Positions 1 to 7,881 of a stretch of DNA of 64,000 nucleotides are shown in pieces (the first letter of the stretch is position 1; every line of letters begins with the position of its first letter). The stretch is from Clostridia bacterium (GTDB lineage: Bacteria; Bacillota; Clostridia; Oscillospirales; Acutalibacteraceae): assembly GCA_017516965.1 (NCBI GenBank), contig JAFXAP010000015.1:62001-126000 (forward strand). The letters are read 5' to 3'. Below the pieces are notes generated by a model, which saw only the letters and a list, made by a program, of their open reading frames with translations, searched no databases and was not told the DNA's origin. The position numbers and the translations under genes were made by a program.

Positions 1-1061
1 TCAGTCAGCACTGTCATTGTATCAATCATAGGTGTAAAGACTTTAAGGCACATTTTTACGGTGTCACACGCGTCAAACACACCCTCTTTGTCCTCTTGCA
101 TATCTTTGTTATATGCAAGTGGCAAACCTTTAAGTGTGGTAAGCAGTCCCAGCAAATCGCCATAAACTCTACCTGTTTTACCACGTACAAGCTCAGCCAT
201 ATCGGGATTGCGCTTTTGTGGCATAATTGACGAACCTGTTGTGTAACTGCTTGAAAGCTCTATAAACTTAAATTCCCAGCTTGACCACAAGATAATTTCT
301 TCAGAAAAACGGGACAAATGCACCATAATCAGCGATATTGCCGACATAAGCTCTACGCAAAAATCACGGTCAGATACGCCGTCTAACGAATTCATACAAA
401 TGCCGTCAAAACCGAGTTTTTCCGCCTCAAAGCGACGGTCGGTATTATAGGTGGTACCTGCCAATGCGCAACAGCCAATTGGCGACATATTCATTCTTTT
501 TTTGCAATCATTAAGACGATCAATATCGCGAAGCAACATCATAGCATAAGCCATCAAATGATGACCAAAGGTTATGGGTTGGGCGCGTTGCAAATGGGTA
601 TAACCCGACATAATGCTCGCCTTGTGTTCACTCGCTTTATCGCATAAAACCTCAACCAAAGATTTTAAAAGAGTGGTAATTTCATCAATCTCATCGCGCA
701 GATACATTCTTATATCGAGCGCTACCTGATCGTTACGGCTTCTTGCTGTATGTAATTTTTTACCCACGTCGCCTATGCGGTTGGTAAGTTCCTGCTCAAC
801 AAACATATGTATATCTTCAGCCGACATACCAAACGCTAACTTACCGCTGTTTATATCGTCTAAAATACCTTCGAGACCCGAAATAATTGCGTTAGCATCA
901 TCTTCAGCAATAATGCCGCAAAGAGACAGCATCATAGCGTGCGCCATACTGCCCTTAATATCGTGAGCATACATCCTTGAGTCAAAATGTATTGAAGAAT
1001 TAAAATCATCAGCTATACTGTCGGTAACACCGTCGGTAACGCCTGTCCACATTTTTGCCAT
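1..1061 (-). CDS. argH: Argininosuccinate lyase, C-terminal end cut by window edge
   Basis: Catalyses the last step of arginine synthesis, splitting argininosuccinate into arginine and fumarate in the cytoplasm. I read this gene through to the left edge, so 353 codons are visible and the C-terminal part is missing. The translation starts [16 protein letters not shown] and contains the fumarase/aspartase superfamily signature [11 protein letters not shown] near residue 275, plus the family sequences ARSRNDQ and [11 protein letters not shown]. The ATG at 1059-1061 gives the usual N-terminus for this family. A consensus sigma-A promoter lies upstream at 1096-1124. No argG or other arginine gene is visible in the window. 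Confidence 0.95.
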   Translation of the reverse strand, partial: MAKMWTGVTDGVTDSIADDFNSSIHFDSRMYAHDIKGSMAHAMMLSLCGIIAEDDANAIISGLEGILDDINSGKLAFGMSAEDIHMFVEQELTNRIGDVGKKLHTARSRNDQVALDIRMYLRDEIDEITTLLKSLVEVLCDKASEHKASIMSGYTHLQRAQPITFGHHLMAYAMMLLRDIDRLNDCKKRMNMSPIGCCALAGTTYNTDRRFEAEKLGFDGICMNSLDGVSDRDFCVELMSAISLIMVHLSRFSEEIILWSSWEFKFIELSSSYTTGSSIMPQKRNPDMAELVRGKTGRVYGDLLGLLTTLKGLPLAYNKDMQEDKEGVFDACDTVKMCLKVFTPMIDTMTVLT

Positions 1062-1095
1062 TTATAAAAACCTCGTTTATTAAAAGTATTTACAC

Positions 1096-1124
1096 ATTAT
1101 ATATAATATATTTTGTATTGTCAA
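1096..1124 (-). promoter_or_regulatory. Sigma-A promoter of argH
   Basis: On the minus strand TTGACA (1124-1119) and TATAAT (1101-1096) are separated by 17 bp, a full consensus match. Transcription would start near 1089, leaving a leader of about 28 nt before the argH ATG. Confidence 0.75.
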
Positions 1125-1144
1125 GTTCTTTTGAATAAATATGC

Positions 1145-1175
1145 AAAACTTTGTGCATAATATGCACAAAGTTTT
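1145..1175. terminator. Hairpin terminator after the CE2 esterase-like gene
   Basis: A perfect 15-bp inverted repeat with a 1-nt centre (1145-1159 with 1161-1175) lies right after the stop codon at 1176. It is followed on the minus strand by a short T-rich stretch. It separates the uvrC-dehydrogenase-esterase genes from argH, which has its own promoter. Confidence 0.6.
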
Positions 1176-2591
1176 TTATATTATACCGTTGTCTTTGAAA
1201 AATTTAATAATCTTGTCGGCAATTTCAACATGTTCTTTTTTAGAGGGGTGTCCGCCGCCACCTGATTGATATGGTGTGACAAATTGCAACGCGTACACAT
1301 TGTTATACCCACGCAATTTGAGTTCTTTTGCCACCCCACCATCTGCAATTGCAGGGTCTTTATACCAAACGCCTGAAACAAAAATAATTTTTGCATTTTT
1401 GCGATACCCTATAGTAGTTATAAGCTCGGCATATTTCTTTTCATATGCACGGACACTTTCAATGTTTTTTGTATCATATAGACCTGCGCCCATATCATTT
1501 GCGCCAATGTTTACAACAACAATATCTACATCCTGTGGGTTTGATGAAGCATACTTTTTAGTCTTATCAAGGTGATAATTTTCGGTGTTGTAATACTCAG
1601 GAAAAGCGACATAACCATCGCGTTTATCAAGCGCTATACCATTTTGTGATACTATTCTATAATCAAGTCCTAATTTGTCGGCTACTAAATACGGGTACGC
1701 CAGCATAGCACTCTGATTTTTAAGCTCTTGCGGATCCAATGTTCCATCCAATACAAGATTACCATAGCCACTTGTCAAAGAATCACCTAAAAATTCTATT
1801 AAGGTCTTATCGGCATCTTTCGGCAACAAGTTACCACCATCAAGTTGCAAACTCTTTACAGTAAAATACTTATCGGTTCTGCCTTCGCAATCACGAATAA
1901 TTTTTATGTTGTGTTCACCTACAGCAAGACCGCGTATAAATATGTAATTGGTCCCCTTGGTCGTAACTTCACGTTTTTGTACAAGTTTGTCATCTACAAC
2001 TACACTATAAAAAACATCGGGTGCACAATCCGCCTCTACAAAAAGGGATGTGCTGTCGGTGTTAAATTCAATAGCGCTGGCAGACATTCCAAGACTAATT
2101 CCATCGGATGTTTTTTCACATCTGCCATTTAGTTTTATATTTTTTAACACTTCCGCGTCATTTAATTTATAAGCATTTGAGTCATACGTAGAGTCATTGC
2201 CCACGGTACTTGATGTGTTTGTTGTGATATTGCTGTTTTTATCAGCCTCGCTTGACACATCGTCTGCGCTATTGTTGCTTTGTGTGTGGTTTGCTTGTGG
2301 GCTTGACGCACTTTCTGTGTTGGTGCTGTTTTGAGTGCCATAATTATCTACCGCACTTGATACATTACCCACACTGTTTTCTATGCTACTGCCGCTTTCC
2401 GTATTAAACGGGTTTTTAACTATATTTTCGGTTGTGTTTTGCGAATGCCCATTATTGTTACCTTGCATTTCAACGATTTCTTCAACTATAATTTCAGCAC
2501 TGCTTTGAGAAGATGTATCGGTTGAATTTTTACATCCACACAAGCAAACTAAATGTGTTACACAAATCACAAAACATAAAAGTCTTTTCAT
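1176..2591 (-). CDS. Secreted SGNH-hydrolase lipoprotein, CE2 acetyl-esterase-like
   Basis: Probable cell-surface esterase that removes acetyl groups from polysaccharide. I chose the ATG at 2589-2591 (471 aa): it follows a GGTGA ribosome binding site and begins a lipoprotein signal (MKRLLCFVIC, lipobox LCGC). A longer frame to 2681 would overlap the upstream gene and bury the signal peptide. Roughly residues 25-155 are a Ser/Thr/Asn-rich linker. A beta-rich segment follows, then an SGNH domain with GDSLTSGYGN near 270, NIGAND near 362 and the catalytic GGGGHPSKKEH near 448. A beta domain followed by SGNH matches carbohydrate esterase family 2. The substrate is inferred only. Confidence 0.8.
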   Translation of the reverse strand: MKRLLCFVICVTHLVCLCGCKNSTDTSSQSSAEIIVEEIVEMQGNNNGHSQNTTENIVKNPFNTESGSSIENSVGNVSSAVDNYGTQNSTNTESASSPQANHTQSNNSADDVSSEADKNSNITTNTSSTVGNDSTYDSNAYKLNDAEVLKNIKLNGRCEKTSDGISLGMSASAIEFNTDSTSLFVEADCAPDVFYSVVVDDKLVQKREVTTKGTNYIFIRGLAVGEHNIKIIRDCEGRTDKYFTVKSLQLDGGNLLPKDADKTLIEFLGDSLTSGYGNLVLDGTLDPQELKNQSAMLAYPYLVADKLGLDYRIVSQNGIALDKRDGYVAFPEYYNTENYHLDKTKKYASSNPQDVDIVVVNIGANDMGAGLYDTKNIESVRAYEKKYAELITTIGYRKNAKIIFVSGVWYKDPAIADGGVAKELKLRGYNNVYALQFVTPYQSGGGGHPSKKEHVEIADKIIKFFKDNGII

Positions 2592-2607
2592 AAAATCACC
2601 TTTTATT

Positions 2608-3636
2608 TTAAAAGCATTTACCCAGTCTTTGCGATTTGCAGTTTGCGGTGTTTCCACAATGATAGCAAAGTTCATTTTCACAGCCGCCTGTCGACATTAT
2701 TGCTTTAATATTGTTAATGGTCGTTTCGGCAATGTTACCCAGTGCTTCCTCGGTTAAAAACGCCTGATGCGAAGTTACAATTACATTAGGCATCGAAATA
2801 AGACGCGCCAAGGTGTCATCATCTACAATATGTCCCGAAAAATCTTCAAAGAAAATGTCGGATTCTTCCTCATACACATCAAGACAAGCGGCGCCTATGT
2901 GTCGTGATTTTATGCCCTCAAGCAACGCATCGGCATCAATAAGCGCTCCACGTGAGGTGTTAAGAATTACCACACCTTTTTTCATTTTTTCGATAGAGTT
3001 TTTATCTATAATATGATAGGTTTCTGAATTCAGAGGACAATGCATAGATATGATATCACTCTCGGCAAAAAGGCGGTCAAGCTCTACATATTCGCAAGGC
3101 GCATCTTTTACGGGGTATTTATCATACGCCAAAACGCGCATACCAAATCCACGACAAATGTCAATAAACACACGACCTATTTTACCCGTACCTATAACAC
3201 CAACCGTTTTGCCGTAAAGGTCAAAGCCGGTAAGACCCGACAGGCTAAAGTTAAAATCCTTTGTGCGAATATATGCCTTATGAATTCTACGAATAGAGGT
3301 AAGCAACATTGCCACTGTGTGTTCTGCCACGGCATACGGTGAATAGGCAGGAACATGAACCACGTGAATTTTTTTAAACGCATGTTTTACGTCAACGTTA
3401 TTATAACCTGCGCAACGAAGCGCCAACACGCGCACACCAAGGTCATAAAGTTTATCAATTACCTCAGCACTGGCAGTATCATTTACAAAAATACACACCA
3501 CGTCACAGCCACGCGCCAAATCGGCTGTATCAATATTAAGCTTTGTTTCAAAAAATTTGAATTTTAAATCATCGCGCTCATATTTTTCAAACGACTGTTT
3601 ATCATATGGTTTGGTGTCAAAAAATGCTATTTTCAT
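2608..3636 (-). CDS. D-2-hydroxyacid dehydrogenase, probable D-lactate dehydrogenase
   Basis: NAD-dependent reduction of a 2-keto acid, most likely pyruvate to D-lactate during fermentation. The 342-aa protein has the Rossmann motif GTGKIG near residue 150, the Arg-containing NTSRGALID, a catalytic Glu in DVYEEE and a catalytic His in SHQAFL, as expected for the D-isomer-specific family. The extreme C-terminus is cysteine-rich (five Cys in the last 25 residues). The ATG at 3636 follows TAGGAG. The gene lies 8 bp after uvrC and 16 bp before the esterase gene, so the three are probably co-transcribed. Lactate is the likeliest substrate; 2-hydroxyisocaproate is possible. Confidence 0.85.
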   Translation of the reverse strand: MKIAFFDTKPYDKQSFEKYERDDLKFKFFETKLNIDTADLARGCDVVCIFVNDTASAEVIDKLYDLGVRVLALRCAGYNNVDVKHAFKKIHVVHVPAYSPYAVAEHTVAMLLTSIRRIHKAYIRTKDFNFSLSGLTGFDLYGKTVGVIGTGKIGRVFIDICRGFGMRVLAYDKYPVKDAPCEYVELDRLFAESDIISMHCPLNSETYHIIDKNSIEKMKKGVVILNTSRGALIDADALLEGIKSRHIGAACLDVYEEESDIFFEDFSGHIVDDDTLARLISMPNVIVTSHQAFLTEEALGNIAETTINNIKAIMSTGGCENELCYHCGNTANCKSQRLGKCF

Positions 3637-3644
3637 AAATACTC

Positions 3645-5462
3645 CTAAATGTTAAATTCATTATATATTTTTTGCGCTAAATCTTTATTTATGCCCTTTA
3701 CTGAACAAAGTTCATCTATAGTTGCCGCTCTTACAGCTTTCATAGTTTTAAAATGTTTAAGCAGTGCGTGTGCCCTATTCTGACCAATGCCCTCAATAGC
3801 GGTAAGCTCAGAACTCAGCATTTTTTTGCTGCGACGTTTTTTGTGATACGTAATAGCAAATCTATGCACCTCGTCTTGTATAGCGGTTACAAGTCGGTAT
3901 GCCGATTCATTTGCTTTAATAGAGATATCACCGCCGTTTGTGGCTATTGCGCGTGTTCTGTGCTTGGAATCCTTTACCATACCAAAAAGCGGAACATTTA
4001 TATCGTGTTTTTTTAGCACCGATTCTACAGCCGAAATTTGCCCCTTGCCGCCGTCAAGTAAAATAAGGTCAGGCAAGGTGGCAAAGCCCTCGTTTTCGCC
4101 GCGCTTATATTCTTCAAATCGGCGGTCAAGCACCTCCGCCATAGAGCGATAATCATCCTGACCGACAAAACCTTTTATCTTAAACATACGGTAGTGGGGT
4201 TTATAGGGTTTACCGTCACGGAACACCACCATTCCCCCAACGTTTTCGTCGCCTGCTGTGTTTGATATATCGTATGCCTCAATAATACGAGGCGCGGTTT
4301 TTAAACCTAACAATCTTTCAAGTTCGTTAAGAGCCGACATTTCGCGACCTAAAAGTTCAGTTTTTTGCGCAAGGTTATCAGCCGCATTATTGCGACACAT
4401 ATCAACAAGGCTTTTTTGTTCTCCGCGTTGTGGCAACAATATTTCTACCTTTTTACCTGTTCGCTCACAAAACCACCTTTGCAAAACGTCACGCGACTCA
4501 ATATCAGTATCAATTAAAATTCTGGGCGGAATATCATTTGTATTGTAATATTGCGTTAAAAACTGACTGTAAAGGTCGTTTTTGTCGGTAAATGCCTCGA
4601 TTATAAAATGCTTTTTATCTATAAGCTTTCCATTTCTGAAAACAAGCGCCGCTATACACGCCGTGTTTTCAAGCAACGCCGAGGCAAAGACATCCTGATT
4701 TTTGTAACTGCACATTACAACCTTTTGGTTATCGCTAAGTTTTTTTATTGCATTTATGCGGTCGCGCAGTTTTGCAGCATATTCAAAATCAAGTTTTTCG
4801 GACGCTTCCAGCATCTTTTGTTGAAGCAATTTTATCATACTTTCTCCACCACCGTGTTTTATGAACGAAATGGCAGAGTCAACTGCTTCACTGTATTGCT
4901 GAACGCTTATGTTTGCGCGGCAGGGCGCGTCGCAAAGACCTATGTGAAAATTAAGACACGGCTTTGAATATTTATCAAAACTGCGGTTGCAATCGGGCAG
5001 TTTAAATATTTTTCTTACCTGCGCTACCGTATCTTTTACCACCGCCGATGAATAGTAAGGACCAATATACTGGGCGGACTTGTCGTCAATTTGCATTGAC
5101 GTGGTAATCTTTTTCCACCTGTCACCCGTAATTTTTATATAGTGGTAGCCTTTGTCGTCCTTAAGCAAAATGTTATATTTAGGTTGGTTTTGTTTAATAA
5201 GTGAGTTTTCGAGTATGAGCGCTTCAAACTCGCTGTCGCAAAGCACATATTCAAAATCATCTACGTGGCTTACCATCTGACGCACCTTTTCGGTATGCCC
5301 ACTACCCGCGCCAAAATATTGCGTTACCCTGTTTTTTAATGATTTTGCCTTACCGATATATATTATATCTCCGCTTTTGTTTTTCATAATATAAACACCG
5401 GGACTATGGGGCAATCGGTTTGCCTTTTGCTTTAAAGATGCAAGTTTTGTGGTATCGCTCAT
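3645..5462 (-). CDS. uvrC: UvrABC excinuclease subunit C
   Basis: Makes the dual incisions in nucleotide excision repair after UvrA and UvrB have marked a lesion. The 605-aa protein has the GIY-YIG nuclease at its N-terminus (SPGVYIMKNKSGDIIYIGKA), a UvrB-interacting UVR segment (EKLDFEYAAKLRDRI), the RNase H-like second nuclease (AYDISN, LILLDGGKGQ) and C-terminal helix-hairpin-helix motifs (IEGIGQNRAHALL). The start at 5462 follows GTAGGTGATAGT. An in-frame upstream start at 5495 is less likely because it lies inside the promoter. Length is normal for the family. Confidence 0.97.
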   Translation of the reverse strand: MSDTTKLASLKQKANRLPHSPGVYIMKNKSGDIIYIGKAKSLKNRVTQYFGAGSGHTEKVRQMVSHVDDFEYVLCDSEFEALILENSLIKQNQPKYNILLKDDKGYHYIKITGDRWKKITTSMQIDDKSAQYIGPYYSSAVVKDTVAQVRKIFKLPDCNRSFDKYSKPCLNFHIGLCDAPCRANISVQQYSEAVDSAISFIKHGGGESMIKLLQQKMLEASEKLDFEYAAKLRDRINAIKKLSDNQKVVMCSYKNQDVFASALLENTACIAALVFRNGKLIDKKHFIIEAFTDKNDLYSQFLTQYYNTNDIPPRILIDTDIESRDVLQRWFCERTGKKVEILLPQRGEQKSLVDMCRNNAADNLAQKTELLGREMSALNELERLLGLKTAPRIIEAYDISNTAGDENVGGMVVFRDGKPYKPHYRMFKIKGFVGQDDYRSMAEVLDRRFEEYKRGENEGFATLPDLILLDGGKGQISAVESVLKKHDINVPLFGMVKDSKHRTRAIATNGGDISIKANESAYRLVTAIQDEVHRFAITYHKKRRSKKMLSSELTAIEGIGQNRAHALLKHFKTMKAVRAATIDELCSVKGINKDLAQKIYNEFNI

Positions 5463-5486
5463 ACTATCACCTACTTTCAATAATAT

Positions 5487-5515
5487 ATTATACAAAAAAA
5501 CTGCGCCGATAGCAA
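5487..5515 (-). promoter_or_regulatory. Probable uvrC promoter inside the rpsT terminator
   Basis: Minus-strand TTGCTA (5515-5510) and TATAAT (5492-5487) with 17-bp spacing. The -35 box falls in the loop and arm of the rpsT terminator hairpin, and the -10 box follows its T-run. Confidence 0.5.
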
Positions 5516-5530
5516 CAACTATCGGCGCAA
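5493..5530 (-). terminator. Intrinsic terminator of rpsT
   Basis: An 11-bp GC-rich stem (5502-5512 with 5519-5529) with a 6-nt loop is followed on the minus strand by seven T residues (5500-5494). This is a classic rho-independent terminator. Confidence 0.85.
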
Positions 5531-5573
5531 TATTATTCTTTGCAAAAAATAATATGAAATTTCAATTTAAATT

Positions 5574-5834
5574 TTACGCATTAGCGTTAAGCTTTGAAAC
5601 AAGAGCAGATTTCTTTCTTGCGGCATTGTTCTTGTGAAGAATACCCTTACCTGCAGCCTGATCAATTTTAGATACAGCAACCTTTACAGCTTCAGCAGCT
5701 TCAGGAGCGTTAGCATCAATAGCAGCGTTAGCCTTTTTGATAGAAGTTCTGAGCGCAGAACGTGTAGCCTTATTTCTTTCAGCGTTAGCCTGGCTTACGA
5801 GAACACGCTTTTTAGCAGATTTAATATTAGGCAT
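5574..5834 (-). CDS. rpsT: 30S ribosomal protein S20
   Basis: Small-subunit protein that binds 16S rRNA early in 30S assembly. The 86-aa product is basic and helical and starts MPNIKSAKKRVLVSQ with the typical S20 pattern of Lys, Arg and Ala residues (ERNKATRSALRTSIKKA). The ATG follows AGGAGGTGTCACG, one of the strongest ribosome binding sites in the window. It is transcribed alone, with a terminator directly downstream. Length is normal. Confidence 0.97.
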   Translation of the reverse strand: MPNIKSAKKRVLVSQANAERNKATRSALRTSIKKANAAIDANAPEAAEAVKVAVSKIDQAAGKGILHKNNAARKKSALVSKLNANA

Positions 5835-6033
5835 CGTGACACCTCCTCATATTTACTCACAGTACACACTATATTATCACAACAGTTTAAAAAAATCAAG
5901 TATTTTTTTCAAATATTAAAAACAATAAAAATACAAGCCTTTTTAGTCGAAAAGAAAAAAATCTTTTTTGTTTTTTGTGCGCATTTGCAGGTAATACTGT
6001 TTTTGTAAATCAAATAACAAAGGGGCGCTTGGT

Positions 6034-6798
6034 GTGTACAATAACAAAGTAGAAATTTGTGGGGTTGATACCTCTACGTTACCCGTTATGAAAGAAAAAG
6101 AAAAGGAAAGGCTTTTGCGTGAGGTACGCGCGGGGAGCAAATCGGCGCGTGAACAGCTTATAAACGGAAACTTACGACTTGTTTTAAGTGTTGTTCAGCG
6201 TTTTTCGGGTCGGGGAGAAAATCCCGACGATTTGTTTCAGGTGGGGTGTATTGGGCTTATAAAATCGATAGACAATTTTGATATTAGCCAAAACGTGCGC
6301 TTTTCGACCTATGCGGTGCCTATGATAATCGGCGAAATCAGGCGTTATCTGCGTGATAACAACTCAATCCGAGTAAGCCGTTCTATAAAAGATACCGCCT
6401 ATCGCGCAATGCAGGTAAAGGAAGCTCTTATAACCAAAAATCAAAAGGAGCCAACCGTGAGTGAAATAGCCAAGGAACTGGGGCTACCGCGCGAAGACGT
6501 TGTAATAGCACTTGAAAGCATTGTTGACCCTGTGTCGCTTTATGAACCCGTCTTTTCAGACGGAGGCGACACCATATACGTACTTGACCAGATTGGTGAT
6601 AAAAACGATGATAAAAACTGGCTTGATGAAATCTGCATAAAACAGGCAATAAACGATTTATCGAGCCGTGAAAAAAAGATACTAAGCCTACGCTTTATGC
6701 AGGGCAAAACCCAGATGGAAGTGTCGGAAGAAATCGGCATAAGCCAAGCGCAGGTATCACGACTTGAAAAATGCGCGTTAAAAAAGATTAAATCATAA
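6034..6798 (+). CDS. sigG: Late forespore sigma factor sigma-G
   Basis: Directs RNA polymerase to late forespore genes such as SASP genes after engulfment. The 254-aa protein begins MYNNKVEICGVDTSTLPV, the distinctive SigG N-terminus. Region 2 (NLRLVLSVVQRF, DDLFQVGCIGLIKSIDNFD, FSTYAVPMIIGEIRRYLRDNN) and region 4 (KTQMEVSEEIGISQAQVSRLEK) are intact. The start is GTG at 6034, behind AAGGGG. Unlike the common spoIIG layout, sigE and spoIIGA are not upstream here; rpsT is divergent. The sigma-G activity fits the spoIIIA channel encoded at 16809-21352. Confidence 0.95.
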   Translation: MYNNKVEICGVDTSTLPVMKEKEKERLLREVRAGSKSAREQLINGNLRLVLSVVQRFSGRGENPDDLFQVGCIGLIKSIDNFDISQNVRFSTYAVPMIIGEIRRYLRDNNSIRVSRSIKDTAYRAMQVKEALITKNQKEPTVSEIAKELGLPREDVVIALESIVDPVSLYEPVFSDGGDTIYVLDQIGDKNDDKNWLDEICIKQAINDLSSREKKILSLRFMQGKTQMEVSEEIGISQAQVSRLEKCALKKIKS

Positions 6799-6799
6799 A

Positions 6800-6830
6800 A
6801 AATTCCCCGAGGATTCTCGGGGAATTTTTA
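6800..6830 (+). terminator. Intrinsic terminator of sigG
   Basis: An 11-bp stem (6801-6811 with 6816-6826) with a GATT loop, then a short T-run, 3 bp after the sigG stop codon. Confidence 0.85.
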
Positions 6831-6932
6831 TATATTAAAGGGGCATAATCGGTTATTTTGAAGATAGTAAATTACTACCGCCGACAAAGCAGGATATCCT
6901 AAGCGTCGCCCCTGCTTTATCTTATGCGCGTT

Positions 6933-7790
6933 TTACTCAATTGGTGACTTTCTGATAAAGAGCACACCCAAGGTGTTAGCGCCGCAGTGTGATGACACGG
7001 TGCAACCTGCGCGGGTTAAAAGCAACTCATCAAAAATGCCTTTTGATTTAACCTGCTCTACAACTGCGTTAACAATTTCGGGGTCGCAACCTGCGTGGGT
7101 AACAAACACACGAGATTTATCAATGCTGTCAACGTCTTGCAGTCTTTCGTCAACATATTCCGATAGAACACGGCCGTATGCGCCGCGGTATTTTTTACCA
7201 ACGCCCATACTACCGTTTTTAACCTCTATACAAGGTTTAAGTTTAAGCAAATTAGCGCCCAACATTGCGAGAGCAGAACATCTGCCGCCTTTGTGCAAAT
7301 ATTCGAGGCTGTCAATAACAAAAGATGCATCAACACAAGGTCTAAGCTGCTCAAGCTTTGCAATAATATCTTTGGCATCCATACCGCTCTCTGCCATTTC
7401 GGCAGCTGCTAAAACCAAAAGGCCGCTACCGGTTGACAAGTTTTGCGCGTCAATTATGTACACGTTATCAAACTCGCCTGCCGCAATGCAGTTATTGCTA
7501 TAGGTTGATGACATTGTAGAGCTGATTGTAAAGTGAATAACGGTATCACCGTCTTTGGTAAGTTGGGTGAAATAATCCATACACTCGCCCACGTTTGTGG
7601 CGGTGGTTTTTGGCAGTTCACCTGTTTTTTGGTGATGCGCGTAAATTTCATCAGGAGTAATATCTACACCGTCACGGTAAACGTCGGTACCCAAAGTGAT
7701 ACCAAGCGGTATAATGCTAATGCTATATTTTTCAATAAGCTCGGGGCTTAAGTCACAGGTGCTATCACTCGATATAATTATTTTAGACAT
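6933..7790 (-). CDS. DegV family fatty-acid-binding protein
   Basis: DegV-type (FakB-like) proteins bind a single fatty acid and, where FakA is present, present it for phosphorylation into phospholipid synthesis. The 285-aa protein begins MSKIIISSDSTCDLSPELIEKY, the DegV N-terminal motif, and contains TTATNVGE and the lipid-pocket sequence FTISSTMSSTYSN. The end reads HCGANTLGVLF, also typical. The start at 7790 follows GGAGGATGAGTTT; an in-frame upstream codon at 7805 overlaps that site. No fakA is visible here, so the FakB role is inference from family. Confidence 0.9.
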   Translation of the reverse strand: MSKIIISSDSTCDLSPELIEKYSISIIPLGITLGTDVYRDGVDITPDEIYAHHQKTGELPKTTATNVGECMDYFTQLTKDGDTVIHFTISSTMSSTYSNNCIAAGEFDNVYIIDAQNLSTGSGLLVLAAAEMAESGMDAKDIIAKLEQLRPCVDASFVIDSLEYLHKGGRCSALAMLGANLLKLKPCIEVKNGSMGVGKKYRGAYGRVLSEYVDERLQDVDSIDKSRVFVTHAGCDPEIVNAVVEQVKSKGIFDELLLTRAGCTVSSHCGANTLGVLFIRKSPIE

Positions 7791-7824
7791 AAACTCATCC
7801 TCCAAAAATCATAATCACGGGTAC

Positions 7825-7853
7825 ATTATAACACTATAACACAAATAAGACAA
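7825..7853 (-). promoter_or_regulatory. Promoter of the degV-family gene
   Basis: Minus-strand TTGTCT (7853-7848) and TATAAT (7830-7825) with 17-bp spacing, 35 bp upstream of the chosen start. Confidence 0.65.
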
Positions 7854-7881
7854 TATTTATTTATAAAATTTGCAACAATAT

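Noticed and set aside
775-966. Short open frame opposite argH
   Set aside because: Antisense shadow with no ribosome binding site, opposite conserved ASL sequence.
2592-2681. N-terminal extension of the CE2-like protein
   Set aside because: It overlaps the dehydrogenase gene and hides a proper lipoprotein signal that starts at 2591 after a good ribosome binding site.
6850-6930. Terminator for the degV-family gene
   Set aside because: An AAAGCAGG/CCTGCTTT pair exists, but with a 17-nt centre and no T-run it is too weak to claim.
6973-7503. 176-codon open frame opposite the degV-family gene
   Set aside because: Same reason: shadow of a gene with clear motifs, with Ser/Pro-biased translation.
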